NCBI RefSeq assembly: GCF_014648635.1
Contig: NZ_BMRM01000009.1
Span: 62,001 to 126,000 of the forward strand
DNA from: Streptomyces cinerochromogenes
GTDB lineage: Bacteria > Actinomycetota > Actinomycetes > Streptomycetales > Streptomycetaceae
Direction: 5' to 3'
DNA length: 64,000 nucleotides
The stretch's first letter is position 1, and each line of letters opens with the position of its first letter. Positions 50,443 through 58,482 of this stretch are shown here, in pieces. The notes beneath the pieces were generated by a model that had not been told where the DNA came from, did no database searches, and saw nothing but the letters and a program-made list of their open reading frames with translations. The translations under genes were made by a program, and so were the position numbers.

Positions 50443-50676
50443 ATGATCAAGAAGGTCGTCGCTGCTGCGGCTGCCACCGGTGGGCTGGTTCTCGCGGGTG
50501 CGGGCCTCGCCGTCGCCGACTCCGGTGCCCAGGGTGCCGCCGTGGGCTCCCCGGGCGTGGTGTCCGGCAACGTCATCCAGGCGCCCGTACACGTCCCGGT
50601 GAACGTGTGCGGCAACACGATCAACGTGATCGGGCTCCTGAACCCCGCCTTCGGCAACGCCTGCGTCAACAGGTGA
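50443..50676 (+). CDS. chpH: Short chaplin ChpH
   Basis: 77 residues from ATG 50443 (AAGGAGG, spacing 7). Sec signal peptide at about 1-25 (AAAAATGGLVLAGAGLAVA) and one mature chaplin domain of about 50 residues with two Cys (NVCGNTINV and GNACVNR) and the SPGVVSGNVIQAPVHVPVNV block. Chaplins self-assemble into amyloid fibres that coat aerial hyphae and spores. The sequence is nearly that of S. coelicolor ChpH by recall. It is followed by a very strong hairpin and the long chaplin gene. Confidence 0.97.
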   Translation: MIKKVVAAAAATGGLVLAGAGLAVADSGAQGAAVGSPGVVSGNVIQAPVHVPVNVCGNTINVIGLLNPAFGNACVNR

Positions 50677-50710
50677 CGCCGGCTCCCTGAGGGGCGTCTT
50701 CTTACGACCC

Positions 50711-50749
50711 GTCGGCCTCGGAGCGCGCGCCATGCGCTCCGAGGCCGAC
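50711..50749 (+). terminator. Strong hairpin after chpH
   Basis: Perfect 16-bp stem, GTCGGCCTCGGAGCGC (50711-50726) with GCGCTCCGAGGCCGAC (50734-50749), loop of 7 nt. It lies 34 bp after the chpH stop codon and 45 bp before the chpC start, so it could end chpH transcripts or stabilise them and lower downstream chpC expression. Confidence 0.85.
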
Positions 50750-50794
50750 CGGTCTTTCACGAGCGAAGAGATGGAAGGCAGGGGGGAATTCAGC

Positions 50795-51679
50795 ATGCGA
50801 CAGGGCACGCGCAAGGGCCTGATGACCATGGCGGCGGCGACCGGTGTGATCGCCGCCGCGAGCGGCTACGCCCACGCCGACGCGGGCGCTGCGGGCAGCG
50901 CCGGGGGTTCGCCCGGCGTACTGTCCGGCAACACGGTGCAGGCGCCGGTGCACGCACCGGTGAACATCTGCGGCAACACCGTGAACGTGGTCGGGCTGCT
51001 CAACCCGTCGGTGGGCACCACATGCGCCAACCACGGCGGCACTTCGGGAGCCTCCACGGGGGGCGGGCACAGCGGCTCCGGCGGCGCCCACGCGGGCGGC
51101 CACACCGGCGGCTCGCCGGGCGTCGGCTCCGGCAACACCGTCCAGGCGCCGATCGACGTCCCGGTGAACGTGTGCGGCAACAGCGTCGACGTCGTCGGCG
51201 CGGGCAACGCCACGACGGGGAACGGCTGCGCCAATGAGGGCGACGAGGGCGGGTACGGCAACCCGCCCGGAAATCCGGGACATCCGGGACACCCCGGGCA
51301 GCCGGGTCAGCCGGGCGAGCCCGGGCACCCGGGTCAGCCGGGCGAGCCCGGGCACCCGGGTCAGCCGGGCCACCCCGGTCAGCCGGGCACCCCTGGCACT
51401 CCGGGCCACCCCGGCAAGCCGGGCCACCCCGGTCACCCGGGCGACTCCGGCAAGCCCGGCCACCCCGGCACCGGCACCCAGCCCGGCACGGGCGGCGGCT
51501 CCGCCGGCCACGCCACGTCCCACGTCACGGCGCAGGCGGGCCGCTCCGCCCAGCCCCTGGCCAACGCGCAGCTCGCCCACACGGGCAGTGAGCTGCCGCT
51601 CGGCCTCGCGCTGCCGGCCGGCGCGGGCGCGCTGCTCGCGGGCGCGGTGATCTACCGCAAGGCCCGGGCCGCGGCCTGA
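50795..51679 (+). CDS. chpC: Long chaplin, cell-wall anchored (ChpC type)
   Basis: 294 residues from ATG 50795 (GGGGGG 11 nt upstream; earlier in-frame starts lack support). Signal peptide at about 1-29, chaplin domain 1 at 39-78 and domain 2 at 107-146, each with two Cys. A collagen-like run of Gly-Pro triplets spans 157-228. The sorting signal is LAHTG (260-264), followed by a hydrophobic helix (267-286) and a basic tail RKAR. LAXTG is the class E sortase motif, so a class E sortase elsewhere in the genome should attach it. It acts with the short chaplins in aerial growth. Confidence 0.95.
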   Translation: MRQGTRKGLMTMAAATGVIAAASGYAHADAGAAGSAGGSPGVLSGNTVQAPVHAPVNICGNTVNVVGLLNPSVGTTCANHGGTSGASTGGGHSGSGGAHAGGHTGGSPGVGSGNTVQAPIDVPVNVCGNSVDVVGAGNATTGNGCANEGDEGGYGNPPGNPGHPGHPGQPGQPGEPGHPGQPGEPGHPGQPGHPGQPGTPGTPGHPGKPGHPGHPGDSGKPGHPGTGTQPGTGGGSAGHATSHVTAQAGRSAQPLANAQLAHTGSELPLGLALPAGAGALLAGAVIYRKARAAA

Positions 51680-51686
51680 CCGGAAA

Positions 51687-51725
51687 ACGGAGCGGGCCCT
51701 GCCATGCCGGCGGGGCCCGCTCCGT
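51687..51725 (+). terminator. Hairpin terminator after chpC
   Basis: Perfect 13-bp stem, ACGGAGCGGGCCC (51687-51699) with GGGCCCGCTCCGT (51713-51725). It is preceded by an A-run and followed by CACG, so it can serve as a bidirectional terminator for chpC and the convergent DUF5703 gene. Confidence 0.82.
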
Positions 51726-51748
51726 CACGTCCGGTCACAGGACCGGAC

Positions 51749-51937
51749 TCACCACGTGGCACGCACCTGGCGGATGATCCGCCGGCGCAACCGCACCTTG
51801 CGGCTGCCGTCGCGCAAGAGGCTCAGTCGGTCCAACTCCCAGTGTCCGTACTCGGCATGGTCCGTCAGCAGACGTGTGGCGTCCTTGCGGGAGACCCCGC
51901 GAGGTACGTACACGTCGACAAATTCGTATTCCGGCAT
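51749..51937 (-). CDS. DUF5703 family small protein
   Basis: 62 residues from ATG 51937. Charged, with the block EYEFVDVYVPRGVSRKDATRLL (about 3-24) and an Arg-rich C-terminus (RKVRLRRRIIRQVR). Conserved in Streptomyces. Function unknown. Divergent from the acidic hypothetical protein gene. Confidence 0.75.
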   Translation of the reverse strand: MPEYEFVDVYVPRGVSRKDATRLLTDHAEYGHWELDRLSLLRDGSRKVRLRRRIIRQVRATW

Positions 51938-51984
51938 CGCATCTATTGTGCGGGCTGGTGCCCGGTACGGATAGCGTCTGCACT

Positions 51985-52725
51985 ATGTCTGATGCTGCGC
52001 AGCCCACCGCTGCCGAGGTACGCGCCGCCGCCGAGGCCGTCAAGACCGCGCTCGACCGTCATCTGGCCGCGGTCGAACGCAGGTCGGGGGAGGACGACCC
52101 GGCCGTCTCCGAGGCGTTCAACCAGCTGGCCGCTGCGGCCGAGGCGTACGACGAGCTGCTCTACGACCGCTACGACGAGGTCACCCCCTTCGAGATCCCC
52201 GGTGCGGAGGACGCACTGCCGCCGTACGCGGGACCGGAGGAACCCCACGCGATCAGTGTGCTGATCCGCCGCGACTACACCGTCACCGAACCCCAGCGGC
52301 TGCTGGCGCAGGCCCAGCGCGTCGAGGCGGCGGAGTACGACGACGGCCCGGACGAGGACGCCGCCGCCGGGACCGTCCCCGGGGCGCTGGGCGTCCTCTT
52401 CGGCGAGTTCGAACCGGACGAGATCGCCTCCCGGCACAAGGAGTTCGGCCTGGAGGAGGGCGACTCCACGCTCTGGGTCACCGCGGCGGAGGAACCGCCC
52501 GAGGCCGGGGAGTGGCTGGAGGCACCGTTCGAGCACGTCGATCCGCAGCAGGTGGTGTGCCGGTTCGACGTCAGTGCGGTCTTCGACGACGACGTCTCCG
52601 ACGGTGAGGACGGGGACGACGACCTCGAGTTCGTCGAGGACGAGGACGAGGACGGCGAGGACGGGGAAGCGGAGCCCGAAGAGGACGGGGACGGCGAGCT
52701 GGAGCCGCTCGACGCCGAGAAGTGA
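51985..52725 (+). CDS. Acidic conserved hypothetical protein
   Basis: 246 residues from ATG 51985. The N-terminal half (about 1-110) is helical; RRDYTVTEPQRLLAQAQRV (about 93-111) is conserved-looking. The middle (about 125-195) contains LGVLFGEFEPDEIASRHKEFGL. The C-terminal 50 residues are almost all Asp and Glu, a disordered acidic tail. No domain was recognised. A strong hairpin follows the stop codon. Confidence 0.7.
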   Translation: MSDAAQPTAAEVRAAAEAVKTALDRHLAAVERRSGEDDPAVSEAFNQLAAAAEAYDELLYDRYDEVTPFEIPGAEDALPPYAGPEEPHAISVLIRRDYTVTEPQRLLAQAQRVEAAEYDDGPDEDAAAGTVPGALGVLFGEFEPDEIASRHKEFGLEEGDSTLWVTAAEEPPEAGEWLEAPFEHVDPQQVVCRFDVSAVFDDDVSDGEDGDDDLEFVEDEDEDGEDGEAEPEEDGDGELEPLDAEK

Positions 52726-52731
52726 GGGTGC

Positions 52732-52773
52732 CGGCGGTGCCGTAGGGGCCCTGGGGCCGGTACGGCACCGCCG
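52732..52773. terminator. Bidirectional hairpin terminator between convergent genes
   Basis: Perfect 13-bp stem, CGGCGGTGCCGTA (52732-52744) with TACGGCACCGCCG (52761-52773). It serves the acidic protein gene (+) and the RecD2-like gene (-), whose stop codon is at 52810. A short GACGCC run follows. Confidence 0.8.
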
Positions 52774-52809
52774 ACGCCGACGCCGACGCGGAGGCGGGCG
52801 CGGGAAGGG

Positions 52810-55257
52810 TCAGGCGCCCTGCGTGCGCAGAAGCGTCTGCAGGCGGGTCGTGCGGGGCTTGGCCGGGATCTCCGCGACCGCCTTCGGCAGGGCCTGTTCC
52901 ACGCCGTGCACCACGGACAGGTGCCGCTCCGCCCGGCCGAACGCCGTGTACACCCAGGGGCGGCTGAGCGCCTGCACCGCGTCGCCGGGCAGGACCACGA
53001 CCGCCGCGGGCCAGCGGGCGCCCACCGCCTGGTGCGCGGTCAGTGCCCAGCCGTGCCGGACGCTGGCCTCCACCCGTTCCCGGGGCACGACGACGGGGGC
53101 GCCGGCGCACGACAGGTGCAGCCCGTCGGCGTCGGCCTTCACCACCACACCCGGGACCGTGCGCCCCGGCGCGGGGGAGTAGGCGATCCGGTCGCCGGGG
53201 TCGAAGCCGCCGAACCGGCCGGGGCCGGGGTTGAGGCGCTCCTTCAGGGCGGAGTTGAGGGCGCGGGTGCCCGCGGCTCCGCCGTGGCCCGGGGTGATCA
53301 CCACGGTCTGGTCGGCCGGGACGCCGAGCGCCCGCGGCACCGAGTCCGCGACCAGCTGCACCGTGCGGTGCACGGCCTCGGCCGCGTCCCGCACCGGCAC
53401 GATGACGACCTCCTTGCCGGGTGCCTCGACCTGGTTCAGCTCGCCGACGCCGATGCCGGAGACCAACTCGCCGAGCGGACCGGGGTCCGGGACGCGGGAG
53501 GCGGCCTGCGGGCAGACCCGGGCCGCGAGCAGGTCGGCGAAGACCCGGCCCGGACCGGCCGACCACAGCACCCCGGGGTCGCCGCTGAGCACCAGCCGGG
53601 CCCCGTCGGGCAGCGACTCCACCAGCATCGCGGCGCCCTCCACGTCCAGCTGGGGCGCGTCCAGCACGATCAGCAGGTCGAGTTCCAGGGCGCCGTCCGC
53701 GTCCCGGCCCGGGCCCTCCGCGCCGGACAGCAGCCCGGTGACCGTGCCCACGCCCTGCTCCGCCGGCTCCCCGCCCAGCCGCTCGGCCAGGCGCCGGCAC
53801 CCGTCCGGCGTGTGGCAGGCGACGAAGGCCCGCAGGCCCGCCGCGCGGGCGGCACCGAGCAGCGCGGCCGGTTCGGCGCGGGCCGCCTCCCCGCCGGTGT
53901 GCAGCACCAGACCGTGTCCGGCGACCGCGCGCGCCAGCTCGGCCGCACCGCCGGACAGCCCGGCGGCGAGCGTCTCCCAGGCCTGTCCGGCCTCCTTGGC
54001 CAGGGAGTTGACCAGGCGGGCCAGACCGTCGGCGAGGCTCTCCTCGGCCAGCGCGTACCGCTCCAGACCGACGAGGACCCGGACCGGCCGCTCCTGCTCC
54101 TCCTCGTCCGCGTCCGGTGCCGCGGGGGCGCCGGGCTCCTCCAGGGCGTCCTGGAAGACCAGCGCCTCGCCCTCGGCGAGTGCGCCCTGCACGGCCGCGT
54201 CCGGGTCCGGCACGCCCTGCCGGCCCAGCGCCGCGGTGAGGGCGGGCAGGTCCAGGGCGGTGTGCCCGGCCACGGCCGCCTGCTCCAGCAGCCAGACGGT
54301 CATCGCGCGGCCCCGCCGCTCGTCGTCCGGGCCACAGGCCGCGCCGAGCAGCGCCCGGGCGAAGCCGTCGGCCTGTTCCGGCCGTACGCCGCCGACCCGG
54401 AGCAGCTGCCAGGGGTCCTCCCGCAGCGCGCTGTCGGCGCCCTCACCGAGGGCCGCGGCGACCTGGGAGGCCAGGGCCTCGGGCGCGCCGCCCTCGGCCA
54501 GCACACGGCGTACGGCGTCGAGGGTCTGCGGTGCGGGGCCGCTGGGCACGGCGGGCGCGGGGGTGGGCCGGGGCTTGCGCACCGGTTCCGGGGCGGGGCG
54601 GCGCGGGGGCGGCGCGGGCTCCGCGAACACCGTGGCCACCGGCTTCTCACCGCTCTCCACGGCCCGGACGGCCGCGAGCAGGTCGGCGGCCGTGCCGCTC
54701 AGCTTGCCGCCGCTGTCGATCGGGCCCCTCTTCTCGGCCTTGCGCCGCTCGATCCGCTCCCGCTCGAGCCGCTGCGCGGCCAGCTCGGCCTCCGCCTCGG
54801 ACAACTCCCCGGACCCGGCCCCGGCGTCGGAGCCACCACCCCCGGCCCCATCAGCGCCCCCCTCGACGCCCGCCACGTCTTCGGCGGCGTCCGGAGCGCC
54901 GGGGTTCTCCGTGCTTCCGGAAGCCTCCGCACCGTCCGGGCCCTCCGCCCCCTCGGCCGTGCCCGGACCGCCGTCGGCCCGTGAGCCCCCAGCGGCCCCC
55001 GCACCCTCGGCGGCTCCCTCGCCCTCAGGGATCTCGGTGCCTCCGGCGCTCCCCGTGGCCTCGGTATTCTCGGCGCCTCCGGCGCCCCCACTGCCCTCGA
55101 CGGTCTCCGCGCCCTCGGCAGTCTCCATGCCCTCGACGGTCTCCGCGCCCTCGGCCGCGGCGCCCCCCTCGGACCCCCCGCTCGGGGTCCCGTGGGGCTC
55201 ACGGGTGTCCGGTGTCCCCGGCCCGGCTTTCTCCGTGGTCTCCGGCTCCGTGCTCAC
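52810..55257 (-). CDS. RecD2-like helicase homologue with eroded ATPase motifs
   Basis: 815 residues from GTG/ATG at 55257. Residues 1-150 are low-complexity Gly/Glu/Ala, residues 150-180 a charged helix, and residues 245-440 a helical region with helix-hairpin-helix-like elements. Residues about 448-800 align with the RecD2 helicase core, but Walker A is replaced by LHTGGEAARAEP (452-463, no GKS/T), Walker B DEA by VLDAPQLD, and the GDPDQLPS motif by GDPGVLWS. The late motif V-like TAHQAVGARWPAAVVVLP and motif VI-like VYTAFGRAERHLSVV are partly kept. It may be a scaffold or a regulatory pseudo-helicase. It overlaps the aldo/keto reductase gene by 4 bp. Confidence 0.75.
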   Translation of the reverse strand: MSTEPETTEKAGPGTPDTREPHGTPSGGSEGGAAAEGAETVEGMETAEGAETVEGSGGAGGAENTEATGSAGGTEIPEGEGAAEGAGAAGGSRADGGPGTAEGAEGPDGAEASGSTENPGAPDAAEDVAGVEGGADGAGGGGSDAGAGSGELSEAEAELAAQRLERERIERRKAEKRGPIDSGGKLSGTAADLLAAVRAVESGEKPVATVFAEPAPPPRRPAPEPVRKPRPTPAPAVPSGPAPQTLDAVRRVLAEGGAPEALASQVAAALGEGADSALREDPWQLLRVGGVRPEQADGFARALLGAACGPDDERRGRAMTVWLLEQAAVAGHTALDLPALTAALGRQGVPDPDAAVQGALAEGEALVFQDALEEPGAPAAPDADEEEQERPVRVLVGLERYALAEESLADGLARLVNSLAKEAGQAWETLAAGLSGGAAELARAVAGHGLVLHTGGEAARAEPAALLGAARAAGLRAFVACHTPDGCRRLAERLGGEPAEQGVGTVTGLLSGAEGPGRDADGALELDLLIVLDAPQLDVEGAAMLVESLPDGARLVLSGDPGVLWSAGPGRVFADLLAARVCPQAASRVPDPGPLGELVSGIGVGELNQVEAPGKEVVIVPVRDAAEAVHRTVQLVADSVPRALGVPADQTVVITPGHGGAAGTRALNSALKERLNPGPGRFGGFDPGDRIAYSPAPGRTVPGVVVKADADGLHLSCAGAPVVVPRERVEASVRHGWALTAHQAVGARWPAAVVVLPGDAVQALSRPWVYTAFGRAERHLSVVHGVEQALPKAVAEIPAKPRTTRLQTLLRTQGA

Positions 55258-56237
55258 AGCGTGCTCCAGTCGTGATCGGGATAGCGGTGCACGGGCGCCG
55301 ACACATCGTCCAGCGCCCTGCAGATCTCGTCAGGAAGACTAAGGGCCTCCACTGACAACGCCGCCGTGAGCTGCTGCGCGTTGCGCGCGCCGACGATCGG
55401 CGCGGCCACTCCGGGCCGGTCCCGGACCCAGGCGAGGGCCACCTGGAGCGGGGTCACGGCGAGCCCGTCGGCGGCCGTCGTCACCGCGTCCACGATCCGG
55501 GTCGCCGTGTCGTCCAGGTACGGCTCCACGAACGGCGCCAGGTGCTCGGAGGCGCCGCGCGAGTCCGGGGGAGTGGTGTGCCGGTACTTTCCGGTCAGCA
55601 CCCCCCGGCCGAGCGGGGAGGAGGGCAGCAGGCCCACGCCGAGGTCGAGCGCGGCCGGCAGCACCTCCCGCTCCACGCCCCGCTGCAGCAGCGAGTACTC
55701 CATCTGCGTGCTGGCCAGCCGGGTGCGGACGCCCGGCGCGGCGAGCTGCCAGGTGGCCGCCTTGGCCAGCTGCCAGCCGCAGAAGTTGGAGACGCCCGCG
55801 TACCGGGCCCGGCCGCTGCTCACCGCGAGGTCGAGGGCGTGGAGCGTCTCCTCCAGCGGGGTGCCGGGGTCGTAGGCGTGGATGTGCCACACGTCGACGT
55901 AGTCCGTGCCCAGGCGGGCCAGGGAGGCGTCGAGCGCGGCGAGCAGATGGCCGCGGGAGCCGTCGAAGCGGCGGTCCGGGTCGGGGATGCTGCCCGCCTT
56001 GGTGGAGACGACCAGGTCGCGGCGCGGCACCAGGCCGTCCATGAGCCGTCCGAGCAGATACTCCGCCTCCCCGTGGCCGTACACGTCCGCGGTGTCGACC
56101 AGGGTGCCGCCGGCTTCCCAGAACGCCTTCAGCATGTCCGCGGCGTCGTGCTCGTCGGTGTCCCGCCCCCAGGTGAGGGTGCCGAGTCCGATCCGGGACA
56201 CGCGCAGGCCGGTCCGGCCGAGATGCCTCTGCTCCAT
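55254..56237 (-). CDS. Aldo/keto reductase
   Basis: 327 residues from ATG 56237. Catalytic tetrad visible: Asp in DTADVYG (about 48), Tyr52, Lys in STKAG (about 80) and His in VWHIHAYDP (about 117). It reduces carbonyls with NADPH and has a TIM-barrel fold. It shares a 4-bp overlap (GTGA type) with the RecD2-like gene downstream, so both may be read from one promoter. It is divergent from the LLM oxidoreductase gene. Confidence 0.92.
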   Translation of the reverse strand: MEQRHLGRTGLRVSRIGLGTLTWGRDTDEHDAADMLKAFWEAGGTLVDTADVYGHGEAEYLLGRLMDGLVPRRDLVVSTKAGSIPDPDRRFDGSRGHLLAALDASLARLGTDYVDVWHIHAYDPGTPLEETLHALDLAVSSGRARYAGVSNFCGWQLAKAATWQLAAPGVRTRLASTQMEYSLLQRGVEREVLPAALDLGVGLLPSSPLGRGVLTGKYRHTTPPDSRGASEHLAPFVEPYLDDTATRIVDAVTTAADGLAVTPLQVALAWVRDRPGVAAPIVGARNAQQLTAALSVEALSLPDEICRALDDVSAPVHRYPDHDWSTL

Positions 56238-56380
56238 GCCCGCGAGATTACTGGCCAGAACCGGTGCGGTGGGTGGCCTGTGGACAACCGGACCGGCCGG
56301 TGCGGGGGCGGGGTGACGCGGCCGTGCGGGGTGGGTGCCCCCGCGCCCGCCCTCGCGCTAAGGTCTGCCCCACAAGCACG

Positions 56381-56394
56381 TTACTCACGGGTAA
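56381..56394. promoter_or_regulatory. Palindromic element TTACTCACGGGTAA
   Basis: TTAC and GTAA arms around a 6-nt centre, 12 bp upstream of the LLM oxidoreductase start. In Streptomyces similar TTAC-N6-GTAA elements occur upstream of lipid genes (recall). The protein ligand is unknown. It lies close to the start, which would suit a repressor. Confidence 0.4.
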
Positions 56395-56406
56395 GGGGAT
56401 GCGGCC

Positions 56407-57462
56407 ATGCAGCTCGGGATCAACCTCGGCTACTGGGGTGCCGGAATGGACGGCGACAACCTGGCCGTGGCGCAGGAGGCCGACCGGCTGGGCTACGCGG
56501 TGTGCTGGGCCGCCGAGGCCTACGGCTCCGACGCGGCCACGGTGCTCAGCTGGGTCGCCGCCCAGACCGAGCGCATCGACGTCGGCTCGGCCATCTTCCA
56601 GATCCCGGCCCGGCAGCCCGCGATGACCGCGATGACCGCGGCCACGCTCGACTCGCTCTCCGGAGGTCGCTTCCGGCTCGGCCTCGGCGTCTCCGGCCCG
56701 CAGGTCTCCGAGGGCTGGTACGGCGTCACGTTCGACAAGCCGCTGGCCCGCACCCGCGAGTACGTGGAGATCGTCCGCCGGGCGATGACCCGGGAGCGGC
56801 TGACGTACGAGGGCGAGCACTGGACGCTGCCGCTGCCCGGCGGCCCGGGCAAGCCGATCAAGCTGACCGTGCACCCGCAGCGCGAGCACATCCCGCTCTA
56901 CATCGCCGCGATCGGCCCGAAGAACCTGGAGCAGACCGGCGAGATCGCCGACGGCGCCCTGCTCATCTTCCCCTCCGCCGAGCACCTGGAGGAGACCACC
57001 ATGAAGTACCTGCGCGCGGGCCGGGAGAAGGCGGGTCTGACGCTCGACGGCTTCGACGTGTGCCCGACCCTGCCGCTCGCCCTCGGCGACGACAAGGACG
57101 TCTCCCGGCTCGCCGACACCTTCCGCCCGTACACCGCGCTGTACGTCGGCGGCATGGGCAGCGCCAAGCAGAACTTCTACAACCAGCTGGCGCAGCGCAT
57201 GGGCTACGAGAAGGAGGCCGCCGAGATCCAGCAGAAGTACCTGTCCGGGGACAAGCAGGGAGCCGCCGCCGCGATCCCGCAGGACCTCATCGACCGGACC
57301 ACCCTGCTGGGCTCCGTCGACCGGATCGCCGACCGGATGAAGGCCTACGCCGCCGCCGGCGTCACCACCCTCAGCCTGGCCCCGGCCGGCTTCACGCTGG
57401 AGGAGCGGCTCGCCTCCCTGCGCGCCGGCAGCGAGGCACTGGAGCGCGCCGGGCTCGCGTGA
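56407..57462 (+). CDS. LLM class F420-dependent oxidoreductase
   Basis: 351 residues from ATG 56407. The bacterial luciferase-like (LLM) TIM barrel: QLGINLGYWG (about 2-11) at the first strand, DVGSAIFQIPARQPAMTAMTAATLDSLSGGRFRLGLGVSGPQV (conserved central block, about 58-100) and LSLAPAGFTLEERL near the C-terminus. F420 binding is inferred from membership of this actinobacterial group. Substrate unknown. It is divergent from the aldo/keto reductase. Confidence 0.9.
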   Translation: MQLGINLGYWGAGMDGDNLAVAQEADRLGYAVCWAAEAYGSDAATVLSWVAAQTERIDVGSAIFQIPARQPAMTAMTAATLDSLSGGRFRLGLGVSGPQVSEGWYGVTFDKPLARTREYVEIVRRAMTRERLTYEGEHWTLPLPGGPGKPIKLTVHPQREHIPLYIAAIGPKNLEQTGEIADGALLIFPSAEHLEETTMKYLRAGREKAGLTLDGFDVCPTLPLALGDDKDVSRLADTFRPYTALYVGGMGSAKQNFYNQLAQRMGYEKEAAEIQQKYLSGDKQGAAAAIPQDLIDRTTLLGSVDRIADRMKAYAAAGVTTLSLAPAGFTLEERLASLRAGSEALERAGLA

Positions 57463-57475
57463 GGGGGAGTTCCCG

Positions 57476-57516
57476 CGGCCGTGGTGGGGGCTCGGGGGTC
57501 TTCCCCGCCACGGCCG
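57476..57516 (+). terminator. Hairpin terminator after the LLM gene
   Basis: 14-bp stem with one G-T pair: CGGCCGTGGTGGGG (57476-57489) with CCCCGCCACGGCCG (57503-57516). It starts 13 bp after the stop codon. The following 150 bp to the next ATG show no other gene. Confidence 0.7.
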
Positions 57517-57671
57517 TCACCGGGAACAACGCGCCCGGAGCCGCCCGGTTACGACCCCCGCCGTCCTTCCTTCGGCCGAGTGGCTCCACACCCCTGTTGC
57601 AGCTCCGGTCTGTCCGCATTTGACTCGTTCTTTGCGGAAACCCGCGGAACTGCTGCGGAGAGGTGGCGCCC

Positions 57672-58460
57672 ATGCTGTCGGCCAAGAGCCTGTTCCAGGA
57701 GATCCTCACCCACGACGAGTCCTTCCGGCTCTTCTGCTCCATCGCCGCCGGCGGAGAGGCCCAGGGCGGCTGGGAGAACGGACGGATCGCCGCCCTGGTC
57801 CCGCCGAGCCAGCGCGCCCTGGCCCCGAAGATCGCCCGCCACGGCGCCGACGAGGACAAGCACGGCCGCATCTTCACCGCCCTGCTGAGAAAACGCGGGC
57901 TCACCCCCGTACCCGTACCGCCCGAGACCGACTACACCATGCTGCTGGAGCGCGACGGCATCGGTCTCGCCCACGACAGGCTCCGCCGCGACGAGCCGCT
58001 CACCGAGCGGGACATCGTCGTCTACCTCGCGCACAGCCGGGTCACCGAACAGCGCGCCTCCGAGCAGATGGAACTGCTGCTCAGGCACTTCGCCGACCAC
58101 CCCGACATCGGCAGGGCCGTCCGCGTGATCTCCCACGACGAGGACAACCACCTCGCCTACACCCACGAGGAACTGCTGCGCCTCGCCGCCGCCGGGCACG
58201 GCCGGCTGATCCAGCGCACCCTGCGCGCGTGCGCGCTCGCCGAGATCCGCGTCCACCGGGATGTCAGCCTCGCCGTCACGGCCCGCATGGGCCGCATCCT
58301 CGGCTGGTCCAGGACCCGGTCGGCGCTGCTCGCGGCCGGCATCCACGCCGTCTACGTCTACGAACGCCTCGCCGGCTGGCACCGCATGACCGGCCTGCGC
58401 ATGCCCGAGCACCGCGACGCCCTCGGCGGACCGGCGGCCCCGGCCCCCGAGCTCGCGTAG
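57672..58460 (+). CDS. Ferritin-like di-iron domain protein
   Basis: 262 residues from ATG 57672 (GAGAGGTGG upstream; GTG 57663 is too close to it). A four-helix bundle with the diiron spacing: early Glu, E-D-K-H (about 65-68), a central E-x-R-x-x-x-E (TEQRASEQ, about 123-130) and E-D-N-H (about 156-159). Unlike ferritin it is 262 residues and has no ferroxidase tail. It may be an oxygenase-like or iron-handling protein. It is convergent with corA. Confidence 0.75.
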   Translation: MLSAKSLFQEILTHDESFRLFCSIAAGGEAQGGWENGRIAALVPPSQRALAPKIARHGADEDKHGRIFTALLRKRGLTPVPVPPETDYTMLLERDGIGLAHDRLRRDEPLTERDIVVYLAHSRVTEQRASEQMELLLRHFADHPDIGRAVRVISHDEDNHLAYTHEELLRLAAAGHGRLIQRTLRACALAEIRVHRDVSLAVTARMGRILGWSRTRSALLAAGIHAVYVYERLAGWHRMTGLRMPEHRDALGGPAAPAPELA

Positions 58461-58482
58461 GGCCGGGCGCGCACCAGGCACC

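Noticed and set aside
50734..50755. CCGACCGGTC match to the TetR palindrome
   Set aside because: It is the right arm of the chpH hairpin plus flank. The 10-nt match is expected by chance in this composition.
51230..51480. GC-rich triplet run resembling a CRISPR or minisatellite
   Set aside because: It is in frame within chpC and encodes the Gly-Pro triplet stalk; there are no spacers.
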